This document shows positions 41,869-50,665 of a stretch of 64,000 nucleotides of DNA, piece after piece. The stretch comes from Ferribacterium limneticum (GTDB lineage: Bacteria > Pseudomonadota > Gammaproteobacteria > Burkholderiales > Rhodocyclaceae). How positions within the stretch are numbered: position 1 is the first letter of the stretch; every line of letters begins with the position of its first letter. Both the position numbers and the translations under genes were made by a program. Location: positions 1,906,501 through 1,970,500 of the forward strand of contig NZ_CP075189.1 in the NCBI RefSeq assembly GCF_020510565.1, in the 5' to 3' direction. Below the pieces are notes generated by a model. That model was not told the DNA's origin. It was given only the letters and a program-made list of their open reading frames with translations, and did not search any database.

Positions 41869-42975
41869 ATGAAATTGAAATATGTAACCACGCTGTTTCA
41901 GAACAAGCTGCTGCTGGTCACCACGATTATCCCGACAGCGTTGGCAATTCTATATTTTGGGTTGATCGCATCGGATGTATATATCTCCGAGTCCCGTTTC
42001 GTCGTACGCAGCCCCGAGCGGCAATCAACCTCACCCTTGGGCCTTATTTTGAAGGGGGCCGGCTTCTCTAAGGCGCAGGACGATTCATACACGGTTCAGG
42101 ACTACGTGTTGTCTCGGGATGCCCTGAAGGCGCTTAACGATGAGCTCAAGATCAAGGATGCATATTCCTCATCCAGTATCGATTTATTCAGCCGCTTCGC
42201 AGGTACGGATTGGGATGACAGCCTGGAGGCCTTTCATCAGTACTACCAGAAAAAGGTCAATGTCCAACTTGACTCAACCTCCTCCATCACTACCTTGACT
42301 GTTCGGGCCTTTACTGCTGAAGGAGCACAAAGCATCAATCAGCGCTTGGTCGAGCTGGCTGAAAGCCTTGTCAATAAGCTGAACGAGCGGGGACGTCAGG
42401 ACATGGTCCGCTTCGCCGCTGATGAAGTAACAGATGCCCAGGTCAAGGCTAAAGCAGCTGCACTCGCCTTATCTCAGTATCGAAGCGCCAAAGGTGTAAT
42501 CGACCCGGAAAAGCAATCAACCATCCCGCTGCAACAAGTAGCGAAGTTGCAGGACGAATTGATTGCGACCAAAACGCAAGTCATGCAACTCGAGAAACTC
42601 GCCAAAGACAATCCTCAACTCCCTGTTTTGCGTCAGCGAGTTGGGCTTCTTGAAGCGGAGATTGAAGCAGAAACCAAGCGAGTTACAGGCGGTGAACGCT
42701 CCCTTGCCGGCAAGGCAGCAGAGTTCCAGCGGCTCGCGTTGGAAAAGGAGTTTTCCGACAAAATGTTGGCCAGCGCGATGAGTACCCTTGAACTGGCCAA
42801 GAACGACGCCCAGCGAAAGCAGCTTTATCTTGAGCGTATTGTCACGCCAAATATACCGGATCAGGCCATGGAGCCACGCCGCTTGCGGGGCATCATTTCT
42901 ACACTGGCGGTTGGTTTGGTTATGTTTGCCGTGTTGACAATGCTTTTTGCCGGTATGCGGGAACATCTCGATTAA
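41869..42975 (+). CDS. kpsE: capsule export inner-membrane protein (KpsE/BexC/CtrB, PCP-3)
   Basis: 368 residues from ATG 41869. TM helices lie at about 10-32 (LLLVTTIIPTALAILYFGLI) and near the C-terminus (ISTLAVGLVMFAVLTMLFAG). Between them are YISESRFVVRSPERQ, the family's N-terminal periplasmic motif, and a long coiled coil (about 170-320). This is the polysaccharide co-polymerase/adaptor linking the KpsMT transporter to the outer-membrane channel. KpsM and KpsT genes follow directly. The 118-base gap before it is AT-rich and could hold a promoter. Confidence 0.93.
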   Translation: MKLKYVTTLFQNKLLLVTTIIPTALAILYFGLIASDVYISESRFVVRSPERQSTSPLGLILKGAGFSKAQDDSYTVQDYVLSRDALKALNDELKIKDAYSSSSIDLFSRFAGTDWDDSLEAFHQYYQKKVNVQLDSTSSITTLTVRAFTAEGAQSINQRLVELAESLVNKLNERGRQDMVRFAADEVTDAQVKAKAAALALSQYRSAKGVIDPEKQSTIPLQQVAKLQDELIATKTQVMQLEKLAKDNPQLPVLRQRVGLLEAEIEAETKRVTGGERSLAGKAAEFQRLALEKEFSDKMLASAMSTLELAKNDAQRKQLYLERIVTPNIPDQAMEPRRLRGIISTLAVGLVMFAVLTMLFAGMREHLD

Positions 42976-42978
42976 GGT

Positions 42979-43761
42979 ATGAACGAGACACTTAAGGCGT
43001 TTCGCGTTCAGTGCCGGGTGGTCGGCGCGTTGCTGCTACGGGAGGTTATTACCCGCTACGGCCGGCACAACATTGGTTTCATGTGGCTGTTTGCCGAACC
43101 GATGCTTTTCACCATCGGCATCACCATTCTCTGGTCACTGGCGGATATGCACCATAACTCGCCTATCCCGATAGTCGCCTTTGCGATTACCGGGTATTCG
43201 TCGGTGCTTCTCTGGCGCAATATGCCCGCTCGAACAGTGCATGCAATTGAGCCCAATTTGTCCCTTATGTACCACCGCAATGTAAAAGTGATCGATATCT
43301 TCCTGTCTCGGTTGTTGCTCGAGGCGCTTGGGGCATCCATCTCCTTCCTGACGTTGGCGGCTGTTGCAACCGCCATGGGATGGATGAATATGCCCCATGA
43401 CGTGCTGAAGATTCTGATTGGGTGGTTTATGCTTATCTGGTTTGGTTTCTCGCTTGCCATATTTTTAGGTGCGTTGTCGTGCCGTAGTGAATTAATCGAA
43501 AAATTCTGGCATCCCGCTGCTTATCTCATGTTTCCGCTATCCGGGGCTGCCTATATGGTCGACTGGTTGCCGACCGCAGCCCAAAACGCAGTGCTGTGGT
43601 TGCCCATGGTCCATGGCGTCGAATACCTTCGAGAAGGCTATTTCGGGGATGCTGTCAAGACGCATCACGACCTTGGCTACATGGCTGCGTGCTGCCTAAC
43701 TCTGACGGTACTCGGTTTGGCACAAGAGCGTGTTGCCAGCCGTCTGGTGACGCCGGAATGA
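42979..43761 (+). CDS. kpsM: capsule ABC transporter permease KpsM
   Basis: 260 residues, three bases after kpsE. An N-terminal cytoplasmic segment with [21 protein letters not shown], the conserved ABC-2 exporter entry motif, is followed by six hydrophobic segments, including [30 protein letters not shown] and a C-terminal [15 protein letters not shown]. KpsM dimers form the inner-membrane channel for the lipid-linked capsule. Its stop overlaps the kpsT start (ATGA), so permease and ATPase are made in balance. Confidence 0.94.
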   Translation: MNETLKAFRVQCRVVGALLLREVITRYGRHNIGFMWLFAEPMLFTIGITILWSLADMHHNSPIPIVAFAITGYSSVLLWRNMPARTVHAIEPNLSLMYHRNVKVIDIFLSRLLLEALGASISFLTLAAVATAMGWMNMPHDVLKILIGWFMLIWFGFSLAIFLGALSCRSELIEKFWHPAAYLMFPLSGAAYMVDWLPTAAQNAVLWLPMVHGVEYLREGYFGDAVKTHHDLGYMAACCLTLTVLGLAQERVASRLVTPE

Positions 43762-44411
43762 TCGAGGTTTGCAATCTGACCAAGGTGTACCCCATGCGTG
43801 GGGGGCACAATACTGTCCTCGATAACCTCAATTTCAGGATACAACCCGGGGAGAAAATTGGCATTCTCGGTCGCAATGGGGCCGGTAAGTCCACGCTGAT
43901 CCGAATCCTGAGTGGCGCCGAACGGCCTACATCCGGCAGTATCAAGCGCGGCATGAGTCTTTCCTGGCCGCTGGCATTTGGCGGTGCCTTTCAGGGCAGC
44001 CTGACTGGCTTGGACAACCTCAAGTTCATCTGCCGGATTTACGGGGTGACACACGAAGACAAAGTCCCCTATGTGCAGGAGTTTTCCGAACTCGGAAAAT
44101 ACCTGCGGGAGCCGGTCAAAACCTATTCGTCCGGCATGCGTGCCCGTCTGGCCTTTGCCATTTCGATGGCGGTTGAATTTGACTGCTTTTTGATCGATGA
44201 AATTATTTCAGTAGGCGACGCGCGCTTTCACGCCAAGTGTCAGCACGAGCTATTTGAAAAGCGCAGTGACCGCGGCTTCATCATCGTTTCGCACGAAACC
44301 CACAACATTCGCGAGCACTGTACGAAAGCCTATGTGTTGCATCAAGGCAAGTTGCATGAGTTTTCCGATATCGATAGTGCCTACGCCTGGTATCAAAAGG
44401 CAACGAACTAA
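43758..44411 (+). CDS. kpsT: capsule ABC transporter ATPase KpsT
   Basis: 217 residues; ATG 43758 overlaps the kpsM stop. ATPase motifs: Walker [10 protein letters not shown], signature [14 protein letters not shown], Walker [13 protein letters not shown] and the switch His in FIIVSHE. The length matches KpsT/BexA/CtrD (about 215-220), without the C-terminal carbohydrate-binding domain of Wzt, so export should not depend on a terminal sugar modification. It powers capsule export with KpsM. The next gene starts on its stop codon (TAATG). Confidence 0.94.
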   Translation: MIEVCNLTKVYPMRGGHNTVLDNLNFRIQPGEKIGILGRNGAGKSTLIRILSGAERPTSGSIKRGMSLSWPLAFGGAFQGSLTGLDNLKFICRIYGVTHEDKVPYVQEFSELGKYLREPVKTYSSGMRARLAFAISMAVEFDCFLIDEIISVGDARFHAKCQHELFEKRSDRGFIIVSHETHNIREHCTKAYVLHQGKLHEFSDIDSAYAWYQKATN

Positions 44412-45706
44412 TGCTCCTTGCGTGGCTGGAAAGCCTGAAAAAACTACCTCATATTCCGGCTGTGATCGAGCGCCATTCGGTAGCCAAGGCACGAAACGCC
44501 ATCCAGCCAGTCAGGGGTGGCTCAAACCCGTCCGAATCGACTCTATGGGTTGATATATCCGTCATCAGCCGGCGGGATGCCGGCAGCGGAATCCAACGCG
44601 TTGTTCGCGCACTGCTCGCGGAACTGCAGGTCTCGTCGATAGCCGGTTGGCGCATCCAGCCGGTGGCGGCGACACCTCGGCAGCCCTATCGTGCCGTTCC
44701 CTGGCAGATTCCTACGGTCAACCTGGAAAAATGCCCAAAAATTGAACCACAGGCCGGCGATGTTTTTTTGGGTCTCGATCTCTCGGCGCACATTATTCCC
44801 CGCCACCAAAAACAGATGGCAGCATGGAAGTCTCGCGGGCTAAAACTCGCTTTTGTGATCTACGACCTTCTACCGTTGCAATTCCCCCAGTGGTTCTCAG
44901 CCAAACTGGTTCGTGCCTTTCGCCGTTGGATCAAATCCGTTGCCATTCTGGCAGACCAGGTCTTCTGCATTTCGCCGCCCGTCAAACAGGATTTCGAAAA
45001 CCTCATGCAAAGCCGATATGGCCTGCAACCGGGAGCCATTCCGGCCAATGTTTTTCCGATGGGGGCTGATATCAAGGCGAGTAAGCCCAGTGCCGGGCTG
45101 CCAGAGGGCTTTTCTGGCACGTTGAACTTGATTATGCAAGGCAAGGCCGCGCTGATGGTCGGCACCGTTGAACCGCGCAAGGGCTACGGGGAAATGCTCA
45201 ATGCCTTCGAACATCTCTGGGCCAAGGGCCGCTCCCATAAGCTCGTTATTGTCGGCAGACCCGGCTGGATGACGGATGGTCTGCAACGCAGAATCACGGC
45301 AAACCCGTATCTCAACGACCGGCTCTTCTGGTTTGATAATGCCAGTGACGAAGCGCTGAATGCGCTCTACGAAAATTGCACGGGCGTTATTGCCGCCTCA
45401 TTTGCCGAAGGTTACGGCCTGCCGCTACTGGAGGCGCTTGGCCAAGGCAAATCGGTACTCGCACGCGATTTGGCCGTTTTTCGTCAATTTCACACACCAT
45501 TGGTCAGCTACTTCGCAGCAGATGCCAATACTGAAACCATTGGCGCAGCTGTCGAACTTTGGTTCGACGATGCCAACAAGCTTGGCAAGCTTGAGCGGAG
45601 CGTCGAGCGAATTCTACTTCCCACCTGGCGAGCCAGTTTGAACAGCCTGCTCGGCCAGTTGTTGCCTGATTCCTATTCGGCTGAACGGTATGGAGAGTTT
45701 GCATAA
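44411..45706 (+). CDS. GT4-family glycosyltransferase
   Basis: 431 residues; ATG 44411 shares a base with the kpsT stop. The GT-B C-terminal domain is clear: ALMVGTVEPRKGYGEMLNAF, KLVIVGRPGWM, GVIAASFAEGYGLPLLEAL with the sugar-nucleotide-binding Glu pair, and SVLARDLAVFRQF. The N-terminal part carries GSGIQRVVRALLAEL, seen in GT4 enzymes with acceptor loops. The donor is unknown. Residues about 99-113 (IPTVNLEKCPKIEP) are encoded by repeat copy 9, in the variable region between the two lobes. Its stop overlaps the next start. Confidence 0.9.
   Translation: MLLAWLESLKKLPHIPAVIERHSVAKARNAIQPVRGGSNPSESTLWVDISVISRRDAGSGIQRVVRALLAELQVSSIAGWRIQPVAATPRQPYRAVPWQIPTVNLEKCPKIEPQAGDVFLGLDLSAHIIPRHQKQMAAWKSRGLKLAFVIYDLLPLQFPQWFSAKLVRAFRRWIKSVAILADQVFCISPPVKQDFENLMQSRYGLQPGAIPANVFPMGADIKASKPSAGLPEGFSGTLNLIMQGKAALMVGTVEPRKGYGEMLNAFEHLWAKGRSHKLVIVGRPGWMTDGLQRRITANPYLNDRLFWFDNASDEALNALYENCTGVIAASFAEGYGLPLLEALGQGKSVLARDLAVFRQFHTPLVSYFAADANTETIGAAVELWFDDANKLGKLERSVERILLPTWRASLNSLLGQLLPDSYSAERYGEFA
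44707..44748 (+). repeat. copy 9 of the dispersed repeat, inside a glycosyltransferase gene
   Basis: GATTCCTACGGTCAACCTGG, AAAAAT, GCCCAAAAATTGAACC. It keeps the reading frame of the host gene. Confidence 0.9.
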
Positions 45707-48273
45707 TGGGCATCATTTCTTACGCACAGAACTTTGAAGATGTGATTCTTTGGCGCGCGCTTGGGCATGTCGAGAAAGGTAACTACATCGATATTGGGGC
45801 TCAGGATCCAATAGTCGATTCCGTAAGCAAAGCCTTCTATGAACAGGGATGGCGTGGCATCCATGTCGAGCCAACAGCTGAATTCGCAAATCGCTTAAGA
45901 GCCGATCGCTCTGATGAGATTGTGGTTCAGGCACTTGTCGCAGAAAGGCCGGGCGTTCTTCAATTTTATGAAATCCCTGGTGGCGGGTTGTCCACGGCGT
46001 GTAAGGATATAGCTGAAGAGCATCTACATAGCTTGGGTTGTAAAGTAGTGGAAACCTTGGTTACTTCGGTGACACTGGATGATCTACTCGCTCTTGCTCC
46101 TGGAGAAGACATTCATTGGCTAAAAATAGACGTAGAGGGGTTTGAGAGAGAAGTACTTGCCGGTTGGGAATTGTCGCCACGTCATCCTTGGGTTGTCGTT
46201 GTTGAAGCAACATACCCAAATTCGCCGATTGAGACATTTGAGAAGTGGGAATATCTGTTACTAAAGCGTGCCTACAGGCTTGTCTACCGCGATGGCCTTA
46301 ACAGGTATTACCTAAGTGAAAAGCATCTGGATCTATTGCCGCATTTTGATCGACCGCCGAATGTCTTTGACGGCTTTCAGCTGAGTGGTTCCGCAACATC
46401 ACATACTAGTCGCATTGTGATGGCTAATAATAGAGAGCTGGCGGAATTGAATCACCAAAAACTCGCAGTCGAGTGCCAGTTGGAAAATACTCGTGTACGA
46501 GCTTCAGCCCAGCAAACAGAGTCATCCAAACGTGAGCGTGCGCTATTGGTACTAGCCACCCGTACCTTAGAAAGAGCACGCTCAGAGAGTCAATCACAGT
46601 GGATGGAGCTGATTGATCGTGAGCGCGCCTTTGCAAAAGACTTAGCAACAGTACGAAATGAAGCGCATTTGGCGATGGAGGCACAAAGTCGACAACAAGC
46701 GGATCAGGAGCGGCAATTGCAAGCCGAGTTGGCGGCAATTCGGAAGGCAAAGGAGCTAGTTGAGGCAGATTTGTTGGATCGTGAGCGCGCCTTTGCAAAA
46801 GACTTAGCAACAGCACGAAATGAAGCGCATTTGGCGATGGAGGCACAAAGTCGACAACAAGCAGATCAAGAGCGGCAATTGCAAGCCGAGTTGGCCGCAG
46901 CCCGGAAGGCAAAAGAGCTAGTTGAGGCAGATTTGTTGGATCGTGAGCGCGCCTTTGCAAAAGACTTAGCAACAGCACGAAATGAAGCGCATTTGGCGAT
47001 GGAGGCACAAAGTCGACAACAAGCAGATCAGGAGCGGCAATTGCAAGCCGAGTTGGCCGCAGTTCGGAAGGCAAAAGAGCTAGTTGACGCAGATTTGTTG
47101 CATCGTGAGCGTACATTAACGAAACAGCTTTGTAATGCTCAGATCGACTTAAATTTGAAGTCAATACAGTTATCTCGGCTGAGACTTAAGTTAATGTTTG
47201 CTCGTTCGGCTATCACAAATATGCGTCGAAGTAGATGGTGGCGTTTAACGCATATCTTTGGCGATAAGGAGCCTTTTTGTAATCAGTGCTCAGCAGAGAA
47301 ATTGGTTTTGCCAACAGGAGGGGGAGGGCGGTTTGATATGTCAAGGGAATCACAAAGCAATATTAAAACCGATTTGAAAACAGGTGAAGTGAGAGCAGTA
47401 GAATGGCATAAGAAAAAGTATGGAAATTCCATATTTCAAAATACTAAATCTGAAATAACAATGGATGGTGGCAAGGTGATGCAGAGAATTTATCATATAA
47501 ATGGATTGGCTCTTCTTGATGGAGAAGAATTCGTTACGGCATTGTATCAATTGTTGCTAAAGCGTGATCCGGATAATACTGGAATGCAATATTATCTTGG
47601 TCGTCTAAGCAACGGATGCCGTAAGTCTCAATTGATTTGGCAACTCTCCAAGTCAAATGAGTTTACTTCAGACATTGAAGATATACCAGGTCTGAAATTA
47701 ATAATACAACATGAAAAAAGACGAGCTTACTGGATATTTGGAATATATTATTCCATCGCTGATTTTTTTGCTGCAAGCCGTCGATTGGAGTATCAATTGG
47801 TGAGACTTGCGTCGTTAAATACCGGCTTGCAAACACGAGTTCCTATTGGCTTTGTTGATTCAGTGTCGCGGAGGAACCTTTCTGAGGATAATGATGTTTA
47901 TAAAGATAATCGTATCCAAAGTCTATTTTCTAGTTTTGATCAGATCAGTATGCAGGTCGACGAAATATACTTGAGTTCAAAAATGCGAGCGCCTTGGAGT
48001 ATTGAGAGTATCATGAAACTAGAAGGTGAAGAGTTCGTGAAGGCTTCGTATATTGCAATATTGGCAAGAGAGGCCGATCAGCATGGTCTTGAATATTTTT
48101 ATAATAATATTAAGCGGGGTGATAGTAAGGTTTCTGTTTTAAAGCATTTGGTTAATACTGATGAAGCAAAAAAACTACCAAATCGACAGCGTGTTTTGGA
48201 AGAGAGACTTGATTTAGTCATAGCAGCGCTAGATGGTGTTCAGGCCAGTATAGTTGCAACGCACGGCAAATAA
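45706..48273 (+). CDS. FkbM methyltransferase - coiled-coil - DUF4214 fusion protein
   Basis: 855 residues; start overlaps the previous stop (ATAATGG). Residues 1-230 are an FkbM-type SAM methyltransferase (ISYAQNFEDVILWRAL, GNYIDIGAQDP, WLKIDVEGFEREVL). A long coiled coil (about 245-510) follows, containing three near-identical 54-residue repeats (304-465). The C-terminal half holds two DUF4214 modules (GEEFVTALYQLLLKRDPDN near 606; GEEFVKASYIAILAREADQ near 774). No signal peptide, so it is cytoplasmic. It probably O-methylates a capsule sugar, with the coiled coil setting reach or oligomerisation. The 3' half is strongly AT-rich compared with the 5' neighbours, as if joined from another source. 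Confidence 0.88.
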   Translation: MGIISYAQNFEDVILWRALGHVEKGNYIDIGAQDPIVDSVSKAFYEQGWRGIHVEPTAEFANRLRADRSDEIVVQALVAERPGVLQFYEIPGGGLSTACKDIAEEHLHSLGCKVVETLVTSVTLDDLLALAPGEDIHWLKIDVEGFEREVLAGWELSPRHPWVVVVEATYPNSPIETFEKWEYLLLKRAYRLVYRDGLNRYYLSEKHLDLLPHFDRPPNVFDGFQLSGSATSHTSRIVMANNRELAELNHQKLAVECQLENTRVRASAQQTESSKRERALLVLATRTLERARSESQSQWMELIDRERAFAKDLATVRNEAHLAMEAQSRQQADQERQLQAELAAIRKAKELVEADLLDRERAFAKDLATARNEAHLAMEAQSRQQADQERQLQAELAAARKAKELVEADLLDRERAFAKDLATARNEAHLAMEAQSRQQADQERQLQAELAAVRKAKELVDADLLHRERTLTKQLCNAQIDLNLKSIQLSRLRLKLMFARSAITNMRRSRWWRLTHIFGDKEPFCNQCSAEKLVLPTGGGGRFDMSRESQSNIKTDLKTGEVRAVEWHKKKYGNSIFQNTKSEITMDGGKVMQRIYHINGLALLDGEEFVTALYQLLLKRDPDNTGMQYYLGRLSNGCRKSQLIWQLSKSNEFTSDIEDIPGLKLIIQHEKRRAYWIFGIYYSIADFFAASRRLEYQLVRLASLNTGLQTRVPIGFVDSVSRRNLSEDNDVYKDNRIQSLFSSFDQISMQVDEIYLSSKMRAPWSIESIMKLEGEEFVKASYIAILAREADQHGLEYFYNNIKRGDSKVSVLKHLVNTDEAKKLPNRQRVLEERLDLVIAALDGVQASIVATHGK
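46615..47100 (+). repeat. three tandem 162-bp units within the FkbM fusion gene
   Basis: Units start at 46615, 46777 and 46939, each with GATCGTGAGCGCGCCTTTGC; a decayed fourth starts at 47101. They differ by only a few bases, indicating recent expansion or ongoing homogenisation, and the 54-codon period keeps frame. Confidence 0.95.
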
Positions 48274-48293
48274 ACTATATGGTTTTATAAAAA

Positions 48294-50498
48294 ATGAAAA
48301 TTTCACTTGTTATTAGTACTTATAACCGTCTTCATACATTGCCGCAGGCTCTTGATGCTGTGCAGAGGTTGCGATATCCAGACTTAGAAGTAATTGTCGT
48401 GGACGGCCCCAGCACGGACGGTACAATGGATTATCTCAAGAAGAATTGGCAAGGCAAACTTAAAATTCTCCAGTGTCCTGAAGCTAATCTTTCCATGTCT
48501 CGCAATATCGGCATTCTCGCTGCGCAGGGCGAAATAGTTGCATTTACTGATGATGATGGAATTCCAGAGCCCGATTGGCTTGATAAAATTGCGCCAGCAT
48601 ATGATGATGTGGGTGTTGGGGCGGTCGGAGGATTTGTTAGAAACCATACTGGAGTTGAGTTTCAAACAAAGTATATTATATCTAAGCGGGATGGTAATTC
48701 GGATGTGTTGATTGATGATCATTCACTGGTTCCAAAAGTGAAACCGGGATCGCATAAGTTTCCCGGCATGATTGGTGTAAATTCTACGTTTCGTCGAAAT
48801 GCACTTTTGGAAATTGGTGGGTTTGATCTTGAATATGAATATTTTTTGGATGAAACTGATGTCGTGGCTCGGCTAGTTGATGCCGGCTATTTGATATTAA
48901 TTGTTGAAGATGCTGAAGTTCACCATAAATATGCTAGAAGCCATATCAGGTCCGAGAAAGGCCTCCCTCGAACTTGGTTGCCAATCGCCCGGAGTACGGC
49001 ATATTTTTGCATAAGAAATAACGCGGGATACAATTCGCTATTAAGCGTTTTTGAATATATAGATAGAAGTAAACATAATTTTATTAATAATACTAATTGG
49101 GCATTAACTACCGGTGGTCTAACTGCAGATGAAGCAAATGACTTGAAGCTCTCAATTTATAAGGGGTTGGAGGAGGGGGTAAGGGATGCTTTTGCGCATC
49201 CGTGGAGGAAGCTTATTTGCCAAAATTCTGTTGAGCAATTTGCGCAGCCGTGGTTGCCGTTTCGTCGATTAATGCCTGCGCAGATGAGGCAATTGAAAAT
49301 CGCATTTGTTACTGATTTATATCCCCCTCGGCCGTGCGGTGGTATTGCTGTATTCATGCATCAACTCGCTAAGCACCTTGCTGCTATCGGGCATGAAATA
49401 ACAGTAATTACCTTTGGAGAACCAGATCGCCCTCATACTGTTGATATGGAGGATGGAGTTTGGGTTCATCGATTGGCCGCATGTTCTTTTGATAGAGTAT
49501 CTAGTGAAGTACCGTTTATGCCAGAAAGTAGTTTGGCCATGTCGGAACAGGTACTTGCTGAAATCGATCGCGTTCAGATACATCGAAATGTTGAATGGGT
49601 TATCGGAACCATTTGGGATTTGCATATCGCTGCGGTTATTGCTTCTAAGCGCTATCGTGTTGGTATGTATCTTGTCACTAGCTACGGATTGATGCTTGAG
49701 AGTAAACCTGAATGGAAATCGAATTCCCATTATTTTGAAAATCATATCCAAAAGATGATCGAAGCCGAACATTGGGCGCTTGATGAAGTTGACCTAGTTT
49801 TAGCTAGTACTCGTGCGATACACCGTGATGTGGAAAATTTCTACGATGTAACTCTAAATAAGGCAAAAACTGTCATTCAACCGTTTGGAATTAAAGCGCC
49901 AGATCTAGCGTTGCTTGATGATCGAGGCATTAAATCGCGAGTCCAAATCCTTTTTGTCGGTCGCTTTGAGGTTCGGAAGGGTATTATTGAGTTACTTGAG
50001 ATTATACCTGGATTGCTGAAGAGGAATAGAAATATTGAGTTTAAACTTGTGGGAGATAATACGATTCCAAGTTTTATTGGGCTATCATATTGGGATGAGT
50101 TCTCGAATAAGTATTCTAGTGAGGCGTGGTTTGATAGGGTTGAAGTTACTGGGATTATCGATGATGAAAGTCTTGAGAAAGCCTATGCGGACTGTGATGT
50201 ATTTGTAGCGCCTAGCCGCTATGAGAGCTTTGGTCTTATTTATGTTGAGGCTATGCGCTACAAAAAGCCTTGTATTGGCTGCGATGTGGGGGGGGTTCCA
50301 GAGGTGGTTATTAATGGTAAATCCGGAATTCTTGTTTCGGTTAATGATCCAGAGGCTATCTCGAATGCAGTACAACTATTGGTTGATGATCCGATTTTAC
50401 GCGAAAAATATGGTAATGCAGGTTATCAGCGTTATAATGATAATTTCACTATTGATGCATTTGCAAAAGGGTTTGCTAAGAGTATATTAGCAGTTTGA
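48294..50498 (+). CDS. two-domain glycosyltransferase (GT2 - GT4)
   Basis: 734 residues. Residues about 1-300 are a GT2/GT-A transferase: SLVISTYNRLHTLPQALDAV, EVIVVDGPSTDGT, AFTDDDGIPEPDW with the metal-binding DxD, and FDLEYEYFLDETDV. From about 333 a GT4/GT-B enzyme starts (LKIAFVTDLYPPRPCGGIAV) with QILFVGRFEVRKGIIELLEI and VFVAPSRYESFGLIYVEAM. A single polypeptide could therefore add two successive sugars. The gene is AT-rich and uses many ATA/TTA codons, unlike the left half of the window, which fits horizontal acquisition. Confidence 0.9.
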   Translation: MKISLVISTYNRLHTLPQALDAVQRLRYPDLEVIVVDGPSTDGTMDYLKKNWQGKLKILQCPEANLSMSRNIGILAAQGEIVAFTDDDGIPEPDWLDKIAPAYDDVGVGAVGGFVRNHTGVEFQTKYIISKRDGNSDVLIDDHSLVPKVKPGSHKFPGMIGVNSTFRRNALLEIGGFDLEYEYFLDETDVVARLVDAGYLILIVEDAEVHHKYARSHIRSEKGLPRTWLPIARSTAYFCIRNNAGYNSLLSVFEYIDRSKHNFINNTNWALTTGGLTADEANDLKLSIYKGLEEGVRDAFAHPWRKLICQNSVEQFAQPWLPFRRLMPAQMRQLKIAFVTDLYPPRPCGGIAVFMHQLAKHLAAIGHEITVITFGEPDRPHTVDMEDGVWVHRLAACSFDRVSSEVPFMPESSLAMSEQVLAEIDRVQIHRNVEWVIGTIWDLHIAAVIASKRYRVGMYLVTSYGLMLESKPEWKSNSHYFENHIQKMIEAEHWALDEVDLVLASTRAIHRDVENFYDVTLNKAKTVIQPFGIKAPDLALLDDRGIKSRVQILFVGRFEVRKGIIELLEIIPGLLKRNRNIEFKLVGDNTIPSFIGLSYWDEFSNKYSSEAWFDRVEVTGIIDDESLEKAYADCDVFVAPSRYESFGLIYVEAMRYKKPCIGCDVGGVPEVVINGKSGILVSVNDPEAISNAVQLLVDDPILREKYGNAGYQRYNDNFTIDAFAKGFAKSILAV

Positions 50499-50665
50499 CT
50501 GTGTAGTGGAGTATTTTTATTTTCATAACGGTTATCAAAATATTGGGTATGGCGGATATATTTTATTTTGTAGTGTATTGGAGTTAATCTGGTGTTTGCT
50601 TTTATTAAACTTAACTTCGCTGTAAGCGTATATAAACTACGATTAATAACCTACAATATTTCTCT

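Noticed and set aside
46615..47100. Possible CRISPR array
   Set aside because: The units are contiguous 162-bp coding repeats without spacers; no other regularly spaced repeats and no cas genes occur in the window.
46424..47164. 246-residue antisense open frame across the FkbM coiled coil
   Set aside because: It is open only because the 162-bp tandem units repeat the same stop-free antisense frame; it is of low complexity and has no start context.
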